DNA of 64,000 bases from Hahella sp050299855 (GCA_050299855.1 JBNKWQ010000020.1:41464-105463); one strand, 5' to 3'. Numbered from the stretch's first letter, positions 53,494-63,248 are shown. Notes: generated from the letters alone by a model not told the origin. A program made the numbers and translations.

Positions 53494-54456
53494 CTATATC
53501 GGTATCCGACGTTCTTCACGATGTACAAAGCGGGAGATATTTTCCGCGGTAATATCAATCAATCTTTGCCGTGCCTCCTTGCTGGCCCATGCACAATGCG
53601 GCGTCACTATCAGGTTGGGAATATCATCGGCCAGCAATGGGTTGCCATTCGCTGGAGGCTCTGTGGTCAACACATCAAATCCTGCACCTCCGAGTTTGCC
53701 TTCACGCAATGCCAGAGCCAGGGCTGCCTCGTCCACCAACCCTCCTCGGGCTGTGTTGATCAGCAGGGCATCCGGCTTCATCAGAGACAAGGCTCCGGCA
53801 TCAATCATGTGCCGGGTTTCCTCTGACAGCAGACAATGCAGGGAAAGAATATCCACCTGCGGCAACAATTCATCCAATGGCAGATAGTTGACCCCATCAT
53901 GTTCGCCGGTTTTACCTCCCGGTCGTGCGCCTACCAAGACTTGCAGACCAAATGCTGATGCGGCAGCGGCAACGGCCTTACCGAGGTCACCAAAGCCGAC
54001 AATGCCCAGATTCAGGCCATCCAGTTCCCGAATCGGATAGTCCATGAGACAGAACATCCGGCTTTTTTCCCACTGATGCTCATTAACCGCTTTCACGTAG
54101 CTCAGGAGGTTATTTGAAAGCGCCAGAATCAATGAGTAGACATGCTGCACGATAGTGGCTGTTCCATAATGGCTGACATTGCGCACTGCGATGCCGTGTT
54201 TTTCCGCCGCAGCCATATCAATATTGTTGGTGCCGGTGGCCGTGACTGCCACCAGTTTCAGCTGCGGATGATCAATAAAGTGCTGTTCTGTCAATACCAC
54301 TTTATTAACAATGGCCACATCCTGTCCTTGCAGGCGTTCAGGTACGAACTCCGGCGCTGTATGAGAGTATCGTTGCAAGGTGTGAACAGCTTTCTCAATG
54401 GGGAGCAGTGTCACATCATTGCCCAGACTATCTGCATCCAGAATAACTGCTTTCAT
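53494..54456 (-). CDS. D-2-hydroxyacid dehydrogenase (hydroxypyruvate/glycerate dehydrogenase-like)
   Basis: 320 residues. The NAD-binding segment is LGIVGFGDLGKAVAAAA; catalytic Arg is in LINTARGGLVDE, Glu in the ILSLHCLLSEETRHMI-to-LTTEPP region and His in VTPHCAWAS. These are the marks of D-isomer 2-hydroxyacid dehydrogenases; similarity in the N-terminal part to hydroxypyruvate reductases is plausible, but substrate cannot be fixed. I chose the ATG at 54454-54456, with GGAG 8 nt upstream. A further ATG at 54474 is also in frame. Confidence 0.88.
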   Translation of the reverse strand: MKAVILDADSLGNDVTLLPIEKAVHTLQRYSHTAPEFVPERLQGQDVAIVNKVVLTEQHFIDHPQLKLVAVTATGTNNIDMAAAEKHGIAVRNVSHYGTATIVQHVYSLILALSNNLLSYVKAVNEHQWEKSRMFCLMDYPIRELDGLNLGIVGFGDLGKAVAAAASAFGLQVLVGARPGGKTGEHDGVNYLPLDELLPQVDILSLHCLLSEETRHMIDAGALSLMKPDALLINTARGGLVDEAALALALREGKLGGAGFDVLTTEPPANGNPLLADDIPNLIVTPHCAWASKEARQRLIDITAENISRFVHREERRIPI

Positions 54457-54774
54457 AGAAACACTCCGCTTCATCTGATGTACTTTTAAAAGGCGATTCA
54501 GGCAAATAAACCCCAGCTATTTATGAAATCTCGCCATAATCGCACTACAATCAAAAAGTAATTTAAACTTTCATGCTCAACTAAAATTGGATGACGTCTG
54601 ATTTTTTAACCGGACTGATGTATCGGGAAACATGAATTCCGGATAAAGGGGATTTGCTATCCTCATCGGTCAACCAAACCAGCTGTCGGGTCAACGGCAG
54701 CAATTAAAGAACAATAAACCTATCGCCGCCAGGGCGTTTATCGCTGGAATACGCATTTGGATAGTTTGCCGTCA
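54457..54774. other. Divergent intergenic region ahead of the 7TMR-DISM gene
   Basis: 318 bp between the dehydrogenase and the 7TMR-DISM gene. It must carry both promoters. The stretch 54550-54620 is AT-rich. I see no strong inverted repeat, terminator or open frame worth calling. Confidence 0.5.
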
Positions 54775-56673
54775 ATGCACAACACATTTTTGCGCCAGAG
54801 ACGTCTAGCGCTATGGCTATTACCGATATGGCTGCTGGCGCTGAGCATCCGCGCAGACACTCCTTACGACCTTATCAGCCTCAGTGAAAGCCCGACTGAA
54901 GTCAACATTGCCCCCTACTTATGGTGGACCGAAGACAAGGACGCCAAGCTGCAACTGGAGGACATCGTCTATCAACGGGTATCCCCCACCTGGCGTAAGA
55001 ACGGCGAGGACTACCCAAATTTCGGCCTCGGTCAAAATCCTTTCTGGTTCAAGCTCAGAGTGACCAACTTAGGGTTCACAGAAGTTGAACGCTGGCTGGA
55101 AGTCCAGAACCCGGTGCTTGACCAGATTGAAGTCTATCTGCTATCCGATGGTTACGTCATAGAAAGTTACACCACTGGCGACACTTATCCATTCTCTCAT
55201 CGGCCGGTTGCGCACAGAAACTTTCTGTTCCCGCTCAAATTTGCAGCTGGTCAAACCTACACCATTTACATTCGGGCATTCAGCCTGGGCTCGCTTCAGC
55301 TTCCCGCGTCGCTTTGGGACCCTACGGCCTTCATCGATCAGGACCAATGGTTTCTGGCGGCACAATTATTGTTCACCGGAATCATGCTGGCAATGGCCGG
55401 CTACAACCTGATTCTTTGGCTTTTGATCCGTGACACAACCTACTTTTTCTATGTCGTTACCGTGGTCGCTGTCGCAATCGTGCAACTCTCACTACACGGC
55501 GTCAGTTATCAGTTCTTCTGGCCAGACGCACCAAAGTGGAATCAGATTCAGATTATCTTTTTCATCGGTGTCAGCATGACATTCGCCTGCCTTTTTTCAT
55601 ACCGATTCCTGGATTTGCATAACAGGCAGGTTTTAATACAGCGGCTATACAGGTTTGTGTCCAGCCTGGGCATTATCACGATTATTCTTGCCTTCACAGC
55701 CCCCTACGCTTTCGGGCTAAAGGTGGCTTTACTTATCGTAACCTTGCTGTCAATTCTATTCCTTGGGTCGGGATTTTTTCTCTGGTTACGCAAAACACCT
55801 AATGCAGGTATTTTCACCATCGGCTGGGTTATTTTCCTGATTGGTAATATTTCCATAGCCACTGCAAAAATCGGCATCATACCCAGTGTGGCCATCATTG
55901 AATACGCCCCACAGATAGGTTCATCCATTGAAGTATTTCTATTCTCACTGGCATTGGCACAGCGCATCAACCAGGAACGCCGTAAACGCCTGGTAATGCA
56001 GGAACACGCCCTGCTGATGGAGCGGCAGGCCCGAGAGTCACAACAGGAAATGTTAAAAGCACAACAGCTGGCCAACAGCGATCTGGAACAGCGGGTGGCT
56101 CTGCGCACAGAAGAATTGCGGGCAGCCCTGTCAAATCTCTCCCGGCTGAACGCACAGATACAGGAACTGGCCATCAGGGACGAGCTAACCCACCTGTATT
56201 CTGTAGACCAGTTCATGGTGCATCTGGAAGAAGAATGGAGCCGCTGCTCACGATCAGTTTCGCCGCTGTCAGTGGTGATAATACGCGTCGATAACTACAG
56301 AATGATTGCTAAGCGCTACGGCCAGCAAGCCGCAGACACCTACCTCGTTGAGTTAGGCAAAAAACTGGAGGGAATGACAGAGCGAGCCGGTGATCGGGCG
56401 TATAGACTAACTGACGATGAGTTTGCGCTTATTCTCCCTCACAGTGCCATTGAGAACGCCCTCCATGCCGCGGAGCAGTTGCGCAGCTTTAGCGAGGCTA
56501 AGCTGATTGTCTACGGTGAGCATCGCTACACCGCTACCCTGAGCATTGGTATTTGCAATGAAATACCCGATGGTTCAAACCAGTTCGAGGGCATGATAGA
56601 ACGGTCGCGTTCGGCCATGGAGAAAGCCCTCAGCCAGGGCGGCAATTCAGTACAGTTTTCGCTGGAATACTAA
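54775..56673 (+). CDS. 7TMR-DISM receptor with degenerate GGDEF domain
   Basis: 632 residues. A signal peptide (about 1-28, ending IRA|D) precedes a periplasmic DISM extracellular domain (about 35-175), seven membrane segments (about 195-400), a coiled coil (about 405-470) and a GGDEF-like domain (about 475-630). The active-site motif reads TDDEF (546-550) instead of GGDEF, but an RxxD inhibitory motif (RAGD, 537-540) is kept five residues before. This fits a cyclic-di-GMP receptor more than a synthase. I chose the ATG at 54775; a TTG at 54757 is in frame. It converges with the PRPP synthetase-like gene. Confidence 0.88.
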   Translation: MHNTFLRQRRLALWLLPIWLLALSIRADTPYDLISLSESPTEVNIAPYLWWTEDKDAKLQLEDIVYQRVSPTWRKNGEDYPNFGLGQNPFWFKLRVTNLGFTEVERWLEVQNPVLDQIEVYLLSDGYVIESYTTGDTYPFSHRPVAHRNFLFPLKFAAGQTYTIYIRAFSLGSLQLPASLWDPTAFIDQDQWFLAAQLLFTGIMLAMAGYNLILWLLIRDTTYFFYVVTVVAVAIVQLSLHGVSYQFFWPDAPKWNQIQIIFFIGVSMTFACLFSYRFLDLHNRQVLIQRLYRFVSSLGIITIILAFTAPYAFGLKVALLIVTLLSILFLGSGFFLWLRKTPNAGIFTIGWVIFLIGNISIATAKIGIIPSVAIIEYAPQIGSSIEVFLFSLALAQRINQERRKRLVMQEHALLMERQARESQQEMLKAQQLANSDLEQRVALRTEELRAALSNLSRLNAQIQELAIRDELTHLYSVDQFMVHLEEEWSRCSRSVSPLSVVIIRVDNYRMIAKRYGQQAADTYLVELGKKLEGMTERAGDRAYRLTDDEFALILPHSAIENALHAAEQLRSFSEAKLIVYGEHRYTATLSIGICNEIPDGSNQFEGMIERSRSAMEKALSQGGNSVQFSLEY

Positions 56674-56731
56674 GGGCTGTTGAGGTTTCGCCACCGCTAC
56701 GCCCTCATAAGGATGCTGCTGGAATTGCCGG

Positions 56732-57688
56732 TTAGCCATCGGCAACCGGTGCTGCAACTCCCTGGCCGTTTTCGCGCGACTTATCGACGCCGCTACCGTC
56801 GGGTTTCAGTATAGCCTGTGCAATGATACCCGACACGTCCACCTCGTTGGTGGGGTGGGAAATACTATTACAGCTGACAATTTTGGCCAGGGGTGCATTC
56901 TGCATGGCCGCCCAGGCATCGTCCGCAAATAGTGCATGCACGCCAATACAAACCGGCTTGGGTAATCCAATAGCCACCATTTTCTGCGCAGCCTCAATCA
57001 TCGTACGACCGGTTGAAATAATATCATCCACCATAATTGGCGTACGTCCTGCGAAGGATTTCAGATCGCTACCCTCACTGGAATTACTAACATCGATGGC
57101 CACATCTTTGTCGCCTGTGCGGATCTTGTTAAACACTACCTGCTCACAGCCCGCCATGGCGGCTACGCTGGAAACCCACTGATCACTTTCGCTGTCAGGT
57201 CCGACAATGACCCCATCCGGCACTTCCCGCCTGATCCACTCAGCAATGGCCGGTGCCGCACTCAATACCTGGCTGGGAATGCTGTAAATTTCGTCCAGAG
57301 AATCGTAGCGGTGCAGATGGGGATCAACAGTAATCAACCTGTCGAATGAGGCAGAAATAATCTTGGCAAAGTAGCGTGAAGTGATTCCCTCACCGGGCTT
57401 AAAACGAATATCCTGGCGCATATAGGGCAAATAAGGTGTGACCAGTATTATTTCAGAGGTGCCAAGATCCCGCAGTGTTTCTGCCAGCAATAGAGCGGAA
57501 AGTATTTTGTCGTTAGGGGAGGAGAGATCACAGAAAAGCACAGCCTGTTCCTGTAGCCGGGATAGCACCTGCAGGTAGCTTTCACCGTCTGGAAATGCAC
57601 GCAACAAAAACTCGCCCGCCTGAAATTCCGGCCGTGACAACAGACTCTCCGCCACTGGATGTCCAGAACTCAGATTAAAAATTTGCAT
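56732..57688 (-). CDS. PRPP synthetase-like protein paired with the phosphorylase
   Basis: 318 residues. The fold of ribose-phosphate pyrophosphokinase is evident: an FPDGESYLQV start region, YLPYMRQDIRFKPGEG (cf. YARQDR), TVDPHLHRYDSL and the PRPP loop IMVDDIISTGRTMIEA. It differs from the essential Prs by lacking the usual Asp-Thr-Gly-Gly (here STGR), resembling the archaeal-like group. The last 25 residues are an unusual Gly/Asp-rich tail. Its ATG overlaps the phosphorylase stop (TGATG), so they are coupled. I leave the symbol empty because a housekeeping prs probably exists elsewhere. Confidence 0.82.
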   Translation of the reverse strand: MQIFNLSSGHPVAESLLSRPEFQAGEFLLRAFPDGESYLQVLSRLQEQAVLFCDLSSPNDKILSALLLAETLRDLGTSEIILVTPYLPYMRQDIRFKPGEGITSRYFAKIISASFDRLITVDPHLHRYDSLDEIYSIPSQVLSAAPAIAEWIRREVPDGVIVGPDSESDQWVSSVAAMAGCEQVVFNKIRTGDKDVAIDVSNSSEGSDLKSFAGRTPIMVDDIISTGRTMIEAAQKMVAIGLPKPVCIGVHALFADDAWAAMQNAPLAKIVSCNSISHPTNEVDVSGIIAQAILKPDGSGVDKSRENGQGVAAPVADG

Positions 57689-59205
57689 CAGAGCAGTTCC
57701 TCTTCGATCTTGATTTGGTCAGGATGGTCCTTTAAAAAATCCTGCGCATACGCAAGCTCTCCGGGTGCTTCCGCATACATGGTATACACTGGCTGGCCCA
57801 GGATTACCTTGTCCCCCAGACGCACATGCATTTCAAGGCCGGCGCCCGGCGCATTGGGCGCCCCCAGTAATTTAGCCAGTTTGGCAATAAAACGGTTGTT
57901 AATAAAGGCCACCACCCCCGCCTGACGTGCTTTGACCACTTCCCGATGACTACCAATCACCGGCTCCCTAAATCCACCCTGGCCCTCGCAGATCTGCATG
58001 AAGCGTTGCAGCGCCTGACCATCCGCAAGGTAGCCCGTTGCCATTTCCCGGCCCATACCAAACGGGGCTTTTTCACCCATTTCCAGCAATTTCCCAGCCA
58101 GGGTCAGGGATCTATCCCTGAGATCAGTAGGCGCATCAGGCTGGTTACGCAATATTCTGAGAACATCCCTCGCCTCCAGCCCGGGTCCCACTCCTCTGCC
58201 TACCGGCTGATTGCCGTCACTAAAAAGGGTTTCGACCTTGATACCCAGCTTGTCGCCGGTATATTTCATATTTTTCGCCAGTCGCGCTGCATAGGCCTCA
58301 CTACGAACTTTGGCTGTGGGGCCTATAGGAATATCAATCAATACATGGGTTGAGCCTGCCGCCACCTTCTTGGACAACACCGATGCCACCAACTGGCCCT
58401 CACTATCAAGATCCAGCGCGCGTTCAATCCGGATCAGTACATCATCGGCCGGGCTCAGACTGACTGAGCCACCCCAGGCGATACAGCCGCCCTGTTCTTC
58501 CACCACCTGTTGCATGCGTTCAAGACTGAGATTCACCGGCGCCATGGTTTCCATGGTATCCGCCGTGCCGGCTGGAGAAGTAATCGCCCGCGATGAAGTT
58601 TTGGGCATCTTCAATCCGGCAGCAGCCACAATGGCAACGACAATCGGCGTTGTCCTATTTCCCGGCAGGCCGCCGACACAATGCTTGTCCATTACCAGGC
58701 CCGGCCCCCACTGCAAGCGTTGGCCGACATCCACCATGGCCTGGGTCACTGCGGCCACTTCATCACGATTCAGCCGGCTACCTGCACATGCAGTTACAAA
58801 GGCGGCGAGCTGCACGTCGGAATACAAACCGGAGCTTATGTCGTCAATGATGAATTTGGCAGTTTCCGGAGTGATGTTGGTACCGTATAGCTTGCCCCTC
58901 ACATAGCTCATGGATTCCACAGGTTTGGTGTGGCTAAAATAGGCCACCTCTCCTTCACTGGCATGCAGCAGTTGCCAGGCCGCGTCTGATAATCCGGCTT
59001 CCTGATGGCTCAACCAGCCATCTGTCACTTTGTTCACCGTGGCAATAATGCTGGTCTTGGCTGTACTGACCCTCACCCGCGACATGGCGTTGAATCCCTC
59101 CGAGCGGCAGACATGGCAATCCTGGCGCATATACACTACCGGCTCCTGGTGGGTATCTATGTGCACACGTTTCAGGTACAGAAAATTAAGTTTACTTTGT
59201 CCCAT
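57688..59205 (-). CDS. Thymidine/AMP phosphorylase-family enzyme, archaeal-like
   Basis: 505 residues. Family marks are the phosphate site DKHCVGGLPGNRTTPIVVAI, split at GGLPGNRTT, the following SSRAITSPAGTADTMET and YTGDKLGIKVETLFSDGNQPVGR in parts. The G-G-x-P-G-N-x-T variant, plus an extra N-terminal domain of about 80 residues, is what I know from archaeal AMP phosphorylase rather than Escherichia coli DeoA. It would split a nucleoside or nucleoside monophosphate with phosphate, giving a base and a ribose phosphate. Its stop overlaps the PRPP synthetase-like start, supporting a joint role in ribose-phosphate salvage. The substrate is inferred. Confidence 0.83.
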   Translation of the reverse strand: MGQSKLNFLYLKRVHIDTHQEPVVYMRQDCHVCRSEGFNAMSRVRVSTAKTSIIATVNKVTDGWLSHQEAGLSDAAWQLLHASEGEVAYFSHTKPVESMSYVRGKLYGTNITPETAKFIIDDISSGLYSDVQLAAFVTACAGSRLNRDEVAAVTQAMVDVGQRLQWGPGLVMDKHCVGGLPGNRTTPIVVAIVAAAGLKMPKTSSRAITSPAGTADTMETMAPVNLSLERMQQVVEEQGGCIAWGGSVSLSPADDVLIRIERALDLDSEGQLVASVLSKKVAAGSTHVLIDIPIGPTAKVRSEAYAARLAKNMKYTGDKLGIKVETLFSDGNQPVGRGVGPGLEARDVLRILRNQPDAPTDLRDRSLTLAGKLLEMGEKAPFGMGREMATGYLADGQALQRFMQICEGQGGFREPVIGSHREVVKARQAGVVAFINNRFIAKLAKLLGAPNAPGAGLEMHVRLGDKVILGQPVYTMYAEAPGELAYAQDFLKDHPDQIKIEEELL

Positions 59206-59272
59206 CTGCAGATCTCAGAAATCGTTTCCCAAAAGACTAAGTTTAGCCCGTAATTCTCATACGGCTTGTGGG

Positions 59273-59292
59273 CGAAACGTCAACAGACCCTA
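59273..59292. repeat. Half copy of the dispersed palindromic repeat
   Basis: CGAAACGTCAACAGACCCTA occurs here and is identical to one arm of the 63368-63417 palindrome. Only one arm is present. It lies in the region between the phosphorylase and the beta-CASP gene. Confidence 0.85.
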
Positions 59293-59477
59293 ACTATGCA
59301 AGGGAAAATTAAGCACCGCCATACCAGCGGCAACGAATAATTTCAGTTGTCTAATAGAAGTTGTCATAGATCAAATGGAAACCTGCTGAATTCACGTTAA
59401 CCTGATGACCAGCTAAAAAGCAGCTAATCTATGGACAAGCATTAAAAGTTGGCACGATTGCATAGGTAAGGGACAAA

Positions 59478-60839
59478 ATGAATCTCGATTTCCTGGGTGC
59501 GGCAGGTACCGTCACCGGTTCCAAATATTTATTAACCTCGGATCAACAGCAACAATTGATGGTCGATTGCGGACTCTACCAAGGTGTTAAAAACCTGCGG
59601 GAGCGCAATTGGAAACCTCTACGGGTAACCCCCCGCGACATAAAGACCTTGTTGCTCACTCATGCCCACCTGGATCATAGCGGCTATATCCCGGCGCTGG
59701 TCAATCATGGTTTTCATGGCAAGGTAATCTGCACCCGTGCCACCAAAGAGCTGGCGAAAGTATTGTTACCTGATTCAGGCTTCCTACAGGAAGAGGATGC
59801 CCGCTATGCCAACAAGCGCCATTTTTCCAAGCACAAGCCCGCTCTTCCCCTGTATACCGAGGAAGACGCCTGGAAAGCCTTAAAACATTTTGAAGCCATC
59901 GACTTTGATGAGGAATTTGATTGTCTGCCGGGGTATAAAGCGCGCTTTACTCCAGCAGGTCATATTCTGGGCGCCAGTTGTATTCACTTATCCACCCCGA
60001 TCGGAAAAATAGTTTTTTCAGGGGATCTGGGAAGGCCCAACGACATCATCATGAATCCACCGGAACCCGTGACCGACGCTGACTACCTGATTTTGGAATC
60101 GACTTATGGCGACCGGCTTCACGAGTCCATCGATATCGCCACGACTGTCGCGGACATTATTAACACAACCGCCCAGAGAGGCGGTATCGTGTTAATACCG
60201 GCCTTTGCCGTCGGCAGGGCGCAGGCACTGCTGCACCTTATCCAGGAGCTTAAGAAAGAAGAGCGTATTCCAGGCCTGCCGGTTTATCTCAACAGCCCAA
60301 TGGCCATATCTGCGACAGAAATATTCTGTCATTTCCATCAGCTTCACAGACTAAGTGCCGAGCAATGCCAGGCGATCGATCATGGCACCCAATATGTGCG
60401 GACGGTGGAAGAATCTATTGATCTTAACCAGCGCAAATACCCCTCGATAATAGTTTCTGCCAGCGGCATGGCCAGTGGCGGCCGTGTATTGCACCACCTG
60501 AAAGCGTTGCTGCCCGATCATCGCAACAGCGTCATCTTTGCCGGTTATCAGGCGCCAGGTACTCGGGGAGATGCGCTGGTTAACGGCGTCGATACGGTCA
60601 AAATTCACGGCCAGTACTATCCGGTAAAAGCATCAGTGCATCAGTTGGATGCATTATCCGCTCATGCGGACTACAACGAGATTCTGTCCTGGCTGGAAAA
60701 TTTCAACCACCCACCGAAACACACCTACATTACCCATGGCGAGCTGGCAGCTGCAGACTCGCTAAGGCTGAAGGTCAAAGACAGGTTGGGATGGAATGTT
60801 TCAGTGCCGGAATACCTGGACCGCGTTACTTTGCCCTAA
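59478..60839 (+). CDS. Metallo-beta-lactamase/beta-CASP/RMMBL-type hydrolase
   Basis: 453 residues. The metal-binding motif is LTHAHLDHSGYIPAL (about 60-74), with further ligands at GHILGASC, SGDLGR and the C-terminal LSAHADYNEI. A beta-CASP insert spans about 200-380 (VLIPAFAVGRAQALLHLI), and an RMMBL tail holds VHQLDALSAHAD. Such proteins are RNA nucleases of the CPSF73/RNase J group. It is divergent from the phosphorylase/PRPP pair. An RNA substrate is inferred from the family. AAGGGAC precedes the ATG at 59478. Confidence 0.9.
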   Translation: MNLDFLGAAGTVTGSKYLLTSDQQQQLMVDCGLYQGVKNLRERNWKPLRVTPRDIKTLLLTHAHLDHSGYIPALVNHGFHGKVICTRATKELAKVLLPDSGFLQEEDARYANKRHFSKHKPALPLYTEEDAWKALKHFEAIDFDEEFDCLPGYKARFTPAGHILGASCIHLSTPIGKIVFSGDLGRPNDIIMNPPEPVTDADYLILESTYGDRLHESIDIATTVADIINTTAQRGGIVLIPAFAVGRAQALLHLIQELKKEERIPGLPVYLNSPMAISATEIFCHFHQLHRLSAEQCQAIDHGTQYVRTVEESIDLNQRKYPSIIVSASGMASGGRVLHHLKALLPDHRNSVIFAGYQAPGTRGDALVNGVDTVKIHGQYYPVKASVHQLDALSAHADYNEILSWLENFNHPPKHTYITHGELAAADSLRLKVKDRLGWNVSVPEYLDRVTLP

Positions 60840-60929
60840 TCCAAACAGGCAATCCTGCATCAAGGTTTGCAGTCAGCCCCGACGTGGTTACAATCAGCAA
60901 CTCGCTGTATAGCCCGCAGGACTTCTGTA

Positions 60930-61403
60930 ATGCCTTTGTTTCCGCCAGATAACCCTAATGCCATTTTCCTTTCAAGAACAGACCCGGACGAGTTGCTGAG
61001 CAGCTACTCGCCCTACGCCTTTGAACTGGAAGGCCTGACCTGGCCGACCGTTGAGCATTATTTTCAGGGTATGAAATTTACCAATACCGACTATCGGGAA
61101 AAGATACGCAAGGCTGCCACGCCTAATGCAGCTCGTACTCTGGGCAAAAAAGGCTCCAAGTGGCTACGGGAGGATTGGAAAAAAGTCCGGGAAGTGGTCA
61201 TGACAAGGGCGATCTACATCCGCTGTAAAACCTATCCAAACATTGCAGCGGCTCTGCTCGACACTGGCGACAAATCTCTGATGGAAAACAATAACTACGA
61301 TTATTTCTGGGGTTGCGGGAGAGACCGCCGCGGTCAGAACGCTTATGGCAAAGTCTTGATGAATGTACGTAAAAAGTTACTGGAAGAAGCTGCCGGCCGC
61401 TAA
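60930..61403 (+). CDS. NADAR-family protein (YbiA-like)
   Basis: 157 residues. The family pattern reads NPNAIFLSRTDP in the start region, LSSYSPYAFELEGLTWPTVEHYFQGMKF (in parts), and LMENNNYDYFWGCGRDRRGQNAYGKVLM (in parts). NADAR proteins split N-glycosidic or ADP-ribosyl bonds: YbiA acts on early riboflavin intermediates and others remove ADP-ribose from guanine. I chose the ATG at 60930 (AGGACTT at 8 nt). It follows the beta-CASP gene by 90 bp on the same strand. Confidence 0.9.
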   Translation: MPLFPPDNPNAIFLSRTDPDELLSSYSPYAFELEGLTWPTVEHYFQGMKFTNTDYREKIRKAATPNAARTLGKKGSKWLREDWKKVREVVMTRAIYIRCKTYPNIAAALLDTGDKSLMENNNYDYFWGCGRDRRGQNAYGKVLMNVRKKLLEEAAGR

Positions 61404-61562
61404 ATACAGAGTTTCTACCGCCAGTAAGTAGATACTTTGCAATAGAGTTACAACAAAAAAACTGTTTCTCTTCTGATTTTGCCTCTCGTGAAACGGCAAT
61501 AGGGAAAGAGTTCGCCTTAATTCCAGACCCGGCTATTTGCTCAAGAGGAATTAACACCAGCC

Positions 61563-62336
61563 ATGGAAAACCTGCTCTGGTATCAATACGCGCTGATCGG
61601 ACTGGTCTTTATCTGGAGTGGTTTCGTCCGCTCCGGATTGGGATTTGGTGGTGCGGTTCTGGCACTGCCCTTCCTGCTGCTGATCGATAACGAGCCACTG
61701 GTATTTCTGCCGTTGATTGCGGTTCATCTGCTGGTATTTTCATCCATGACGGTGCTTGGTAACCAGGGATATAAACAGTTTCTCGGCCCCAGTGAAACCA
61801 GCACGGTGGACTGGCTCTATTTGCGCAAAAGCCTGTTGATCATGATTGTGCCCAAATTGATTGGTGTATTCGGCCTGATCACCCTGCCCCCGGCATTAAT
61901 GGGCGGTATCATCTTCAGTATAGTCAGTGCCTATGCAGTGTCCTATGTTCTGAACAAGCCTTTCAAGAGCAACAGTTCCAGTCTGAATATTCTGTTTCTG
62001 ATGCTGGGCGGCTATATCAGCGGCACCTCGCTCATTGGTGCGCCACTGATAGTGGCCGTGTACAGCACCCAAGTTGCGCCGGAAAAACTACGCAATACCC
62101 TGTTTGCACTCTGGTTCATTCTGGTCATTATCAAGATGACAGCTTTGCTGATTGCAGGCGTGGACTTGCAGTTAATTCATCAACTCTGGTTGCTACCCTG
62201 CGCCGCTATCGGCCATGTACTGGGCCTGCGCTTTCATGACCGTATGCTTAAGAATGATCAGGTGGCTTTTTTCCGGGTTCTTGGGGTGGCGTTGCTAATT
62301 ACCAGCGCAATGGGGCTATGGCGGAGCCTAGGGTAG
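61563..62336 (+). CDS. Sulfite exporter TauE/SafE-family permease
   Basis: 257 residues, about 8 membrane segments. The family pattern is SGFVRSGLGFGGAVLALPFLLL (in parts) near the start, and a second half beginning GGYISGTSLIGAPLIVAVY with conserved Gly and Pro. Members move sulfite, sulfonates or small organic anions; substrate is unknown. It converges with the LysR gene with no gap between the two stop codons. Confidence 0.85.
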   Translation: MENLLWYQYALIGLVFIWSGFVRSGLGFGGAVLALPFLLLIDNEPLVFLPLIAVHLLVFSSMTVLGNQGYKQFLGPSETSTVDWLYLRKSLLIMIVPKLIGVFGLITLPPALMGGIIFSIVSAYAVSYVLNKPFKSNSSSLNILFLMLGGYISGTSLIGAPLIVAVYSTQVAPEKLRNTLFALWFILVIIKMTALLIAGVDLQLIHQLWLLPCAAIGHVLGLRFHDRMLKNDQVAFFRVLGVALLITSAMGLWRSLG

Positions 62337-63248
62337 TCATGCTCCTAAACACCCATTGCTGATGAGCGGCATTGGCTCAACCTTGGTTTTCCCAGTCTCT
62401 TCAGCTTCAGCCTGAAAACGTTTAATCAACGTTTTCACCAATGCGGGCGTTACCATGGGATGAGGCTGACCAGCGATAACCAGCGCTATTTCCACTCTCG
62501 GCAAGGCAGGTAGCTGCTGCTCTTTACCGATAATCACCATATCCTCGGTAAGCGTAGAGGTAGCCACAGCAGTAACAGCGCCAGCCATCCGTACCAGTGC
62601 CAGGATGGCGGACGCATTGGATGATGTCATTAATAACTCATAGGGACGCTGCAGCTTGTCCAGCCCATCCAGTGCGGCACTATGAAACTTGCAGTCAGCC
62701 TCGTATAGCGTCAGGGGTAAACACTCATTCCCGGCCAACTGCCGGTCTTTGTGCATCGCCCAGACACCTTCATCCTGCAGTAGCAGATAGCCTTCGTCGC
62801 TATCGGGGGTTCTGGTCAGCAGAGCCAGATCAATTTCACCGGCATCCATCCACTGTCTGAGTTTATTGGATGATGCACACTGTACGCTGAGGGTAACATT
62901 GGGAAAGTTCTCTCTGATCAGAACAACCAGCCTGGGCAGCAGGCTTGCCGCATAATCATCCGGACATCCCAGGCGCAGACGAAATGCCGGAGCATCCGGC
63001 TGCATACTGGCCATGGCTTCATCGTGCACTGCCAACAGCCTGCGTGCATGGTGCACCAGGCGCTTACCATCGTCAGTGAGCTCCAGGCTGCGGCCTTCCT
63101 TACGGAATAGCGTGCGGTTGACCTGCGCTTCCAGACGTTTCATCTGCATGCTGACTGCGGACTGGGTGCGGAAAGTCTGCCGGGCCGCCCGGGTAAAACT
63201 TCCGGTATCCACTATCGCCACATAAGTCCGCAATAAATCAATGTCCAT
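62337..63248 (-). CDS. LysR-family transcriptional regulator
   Basis: 303 residues. The helix-turn-helix lies at about 1-65 (DIDLLRTYVAIVDTGSFTRAARQ, split here, then TQSAVSMQMKRLEAQ and LFRKEGRSLELTDDG). The co-inducer domain follows, about 90-290. It is divergent from the GST gene across 234 bp with a palindromic repeat between, and converges with the TauE-type permease. The GST is a plausible target, but this is inference. ATG at 63246-63248. Confidence 0.92.
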   Translation of the reverse strand: MDIDLLRTYVAIVDTGSFTRAARQTFRTQSAVSMQMKRLEAQVNRTLFRKEGRSLELTDDGKRLVHHARRLLAVHDEAMASMQPDAPAFRLRLGCPDDYAASLLPRLVVLIRENFPNVTLSVQCASSNKLRQWMDAGEIDLALLTRTPDSDEGYLLLQDEGVWAMHKDRQLAGNECLPLTLYEADCKFHSAALDGLDKLQRPYELLMTSSNASAILALVRMAGAVTAVATSTLTEDMVIIGKEQQLPALPRVEIALVIAGQPHPMVTPALVKTLIKRFQAEAEETGKTKVEPMPLISNGCLGA

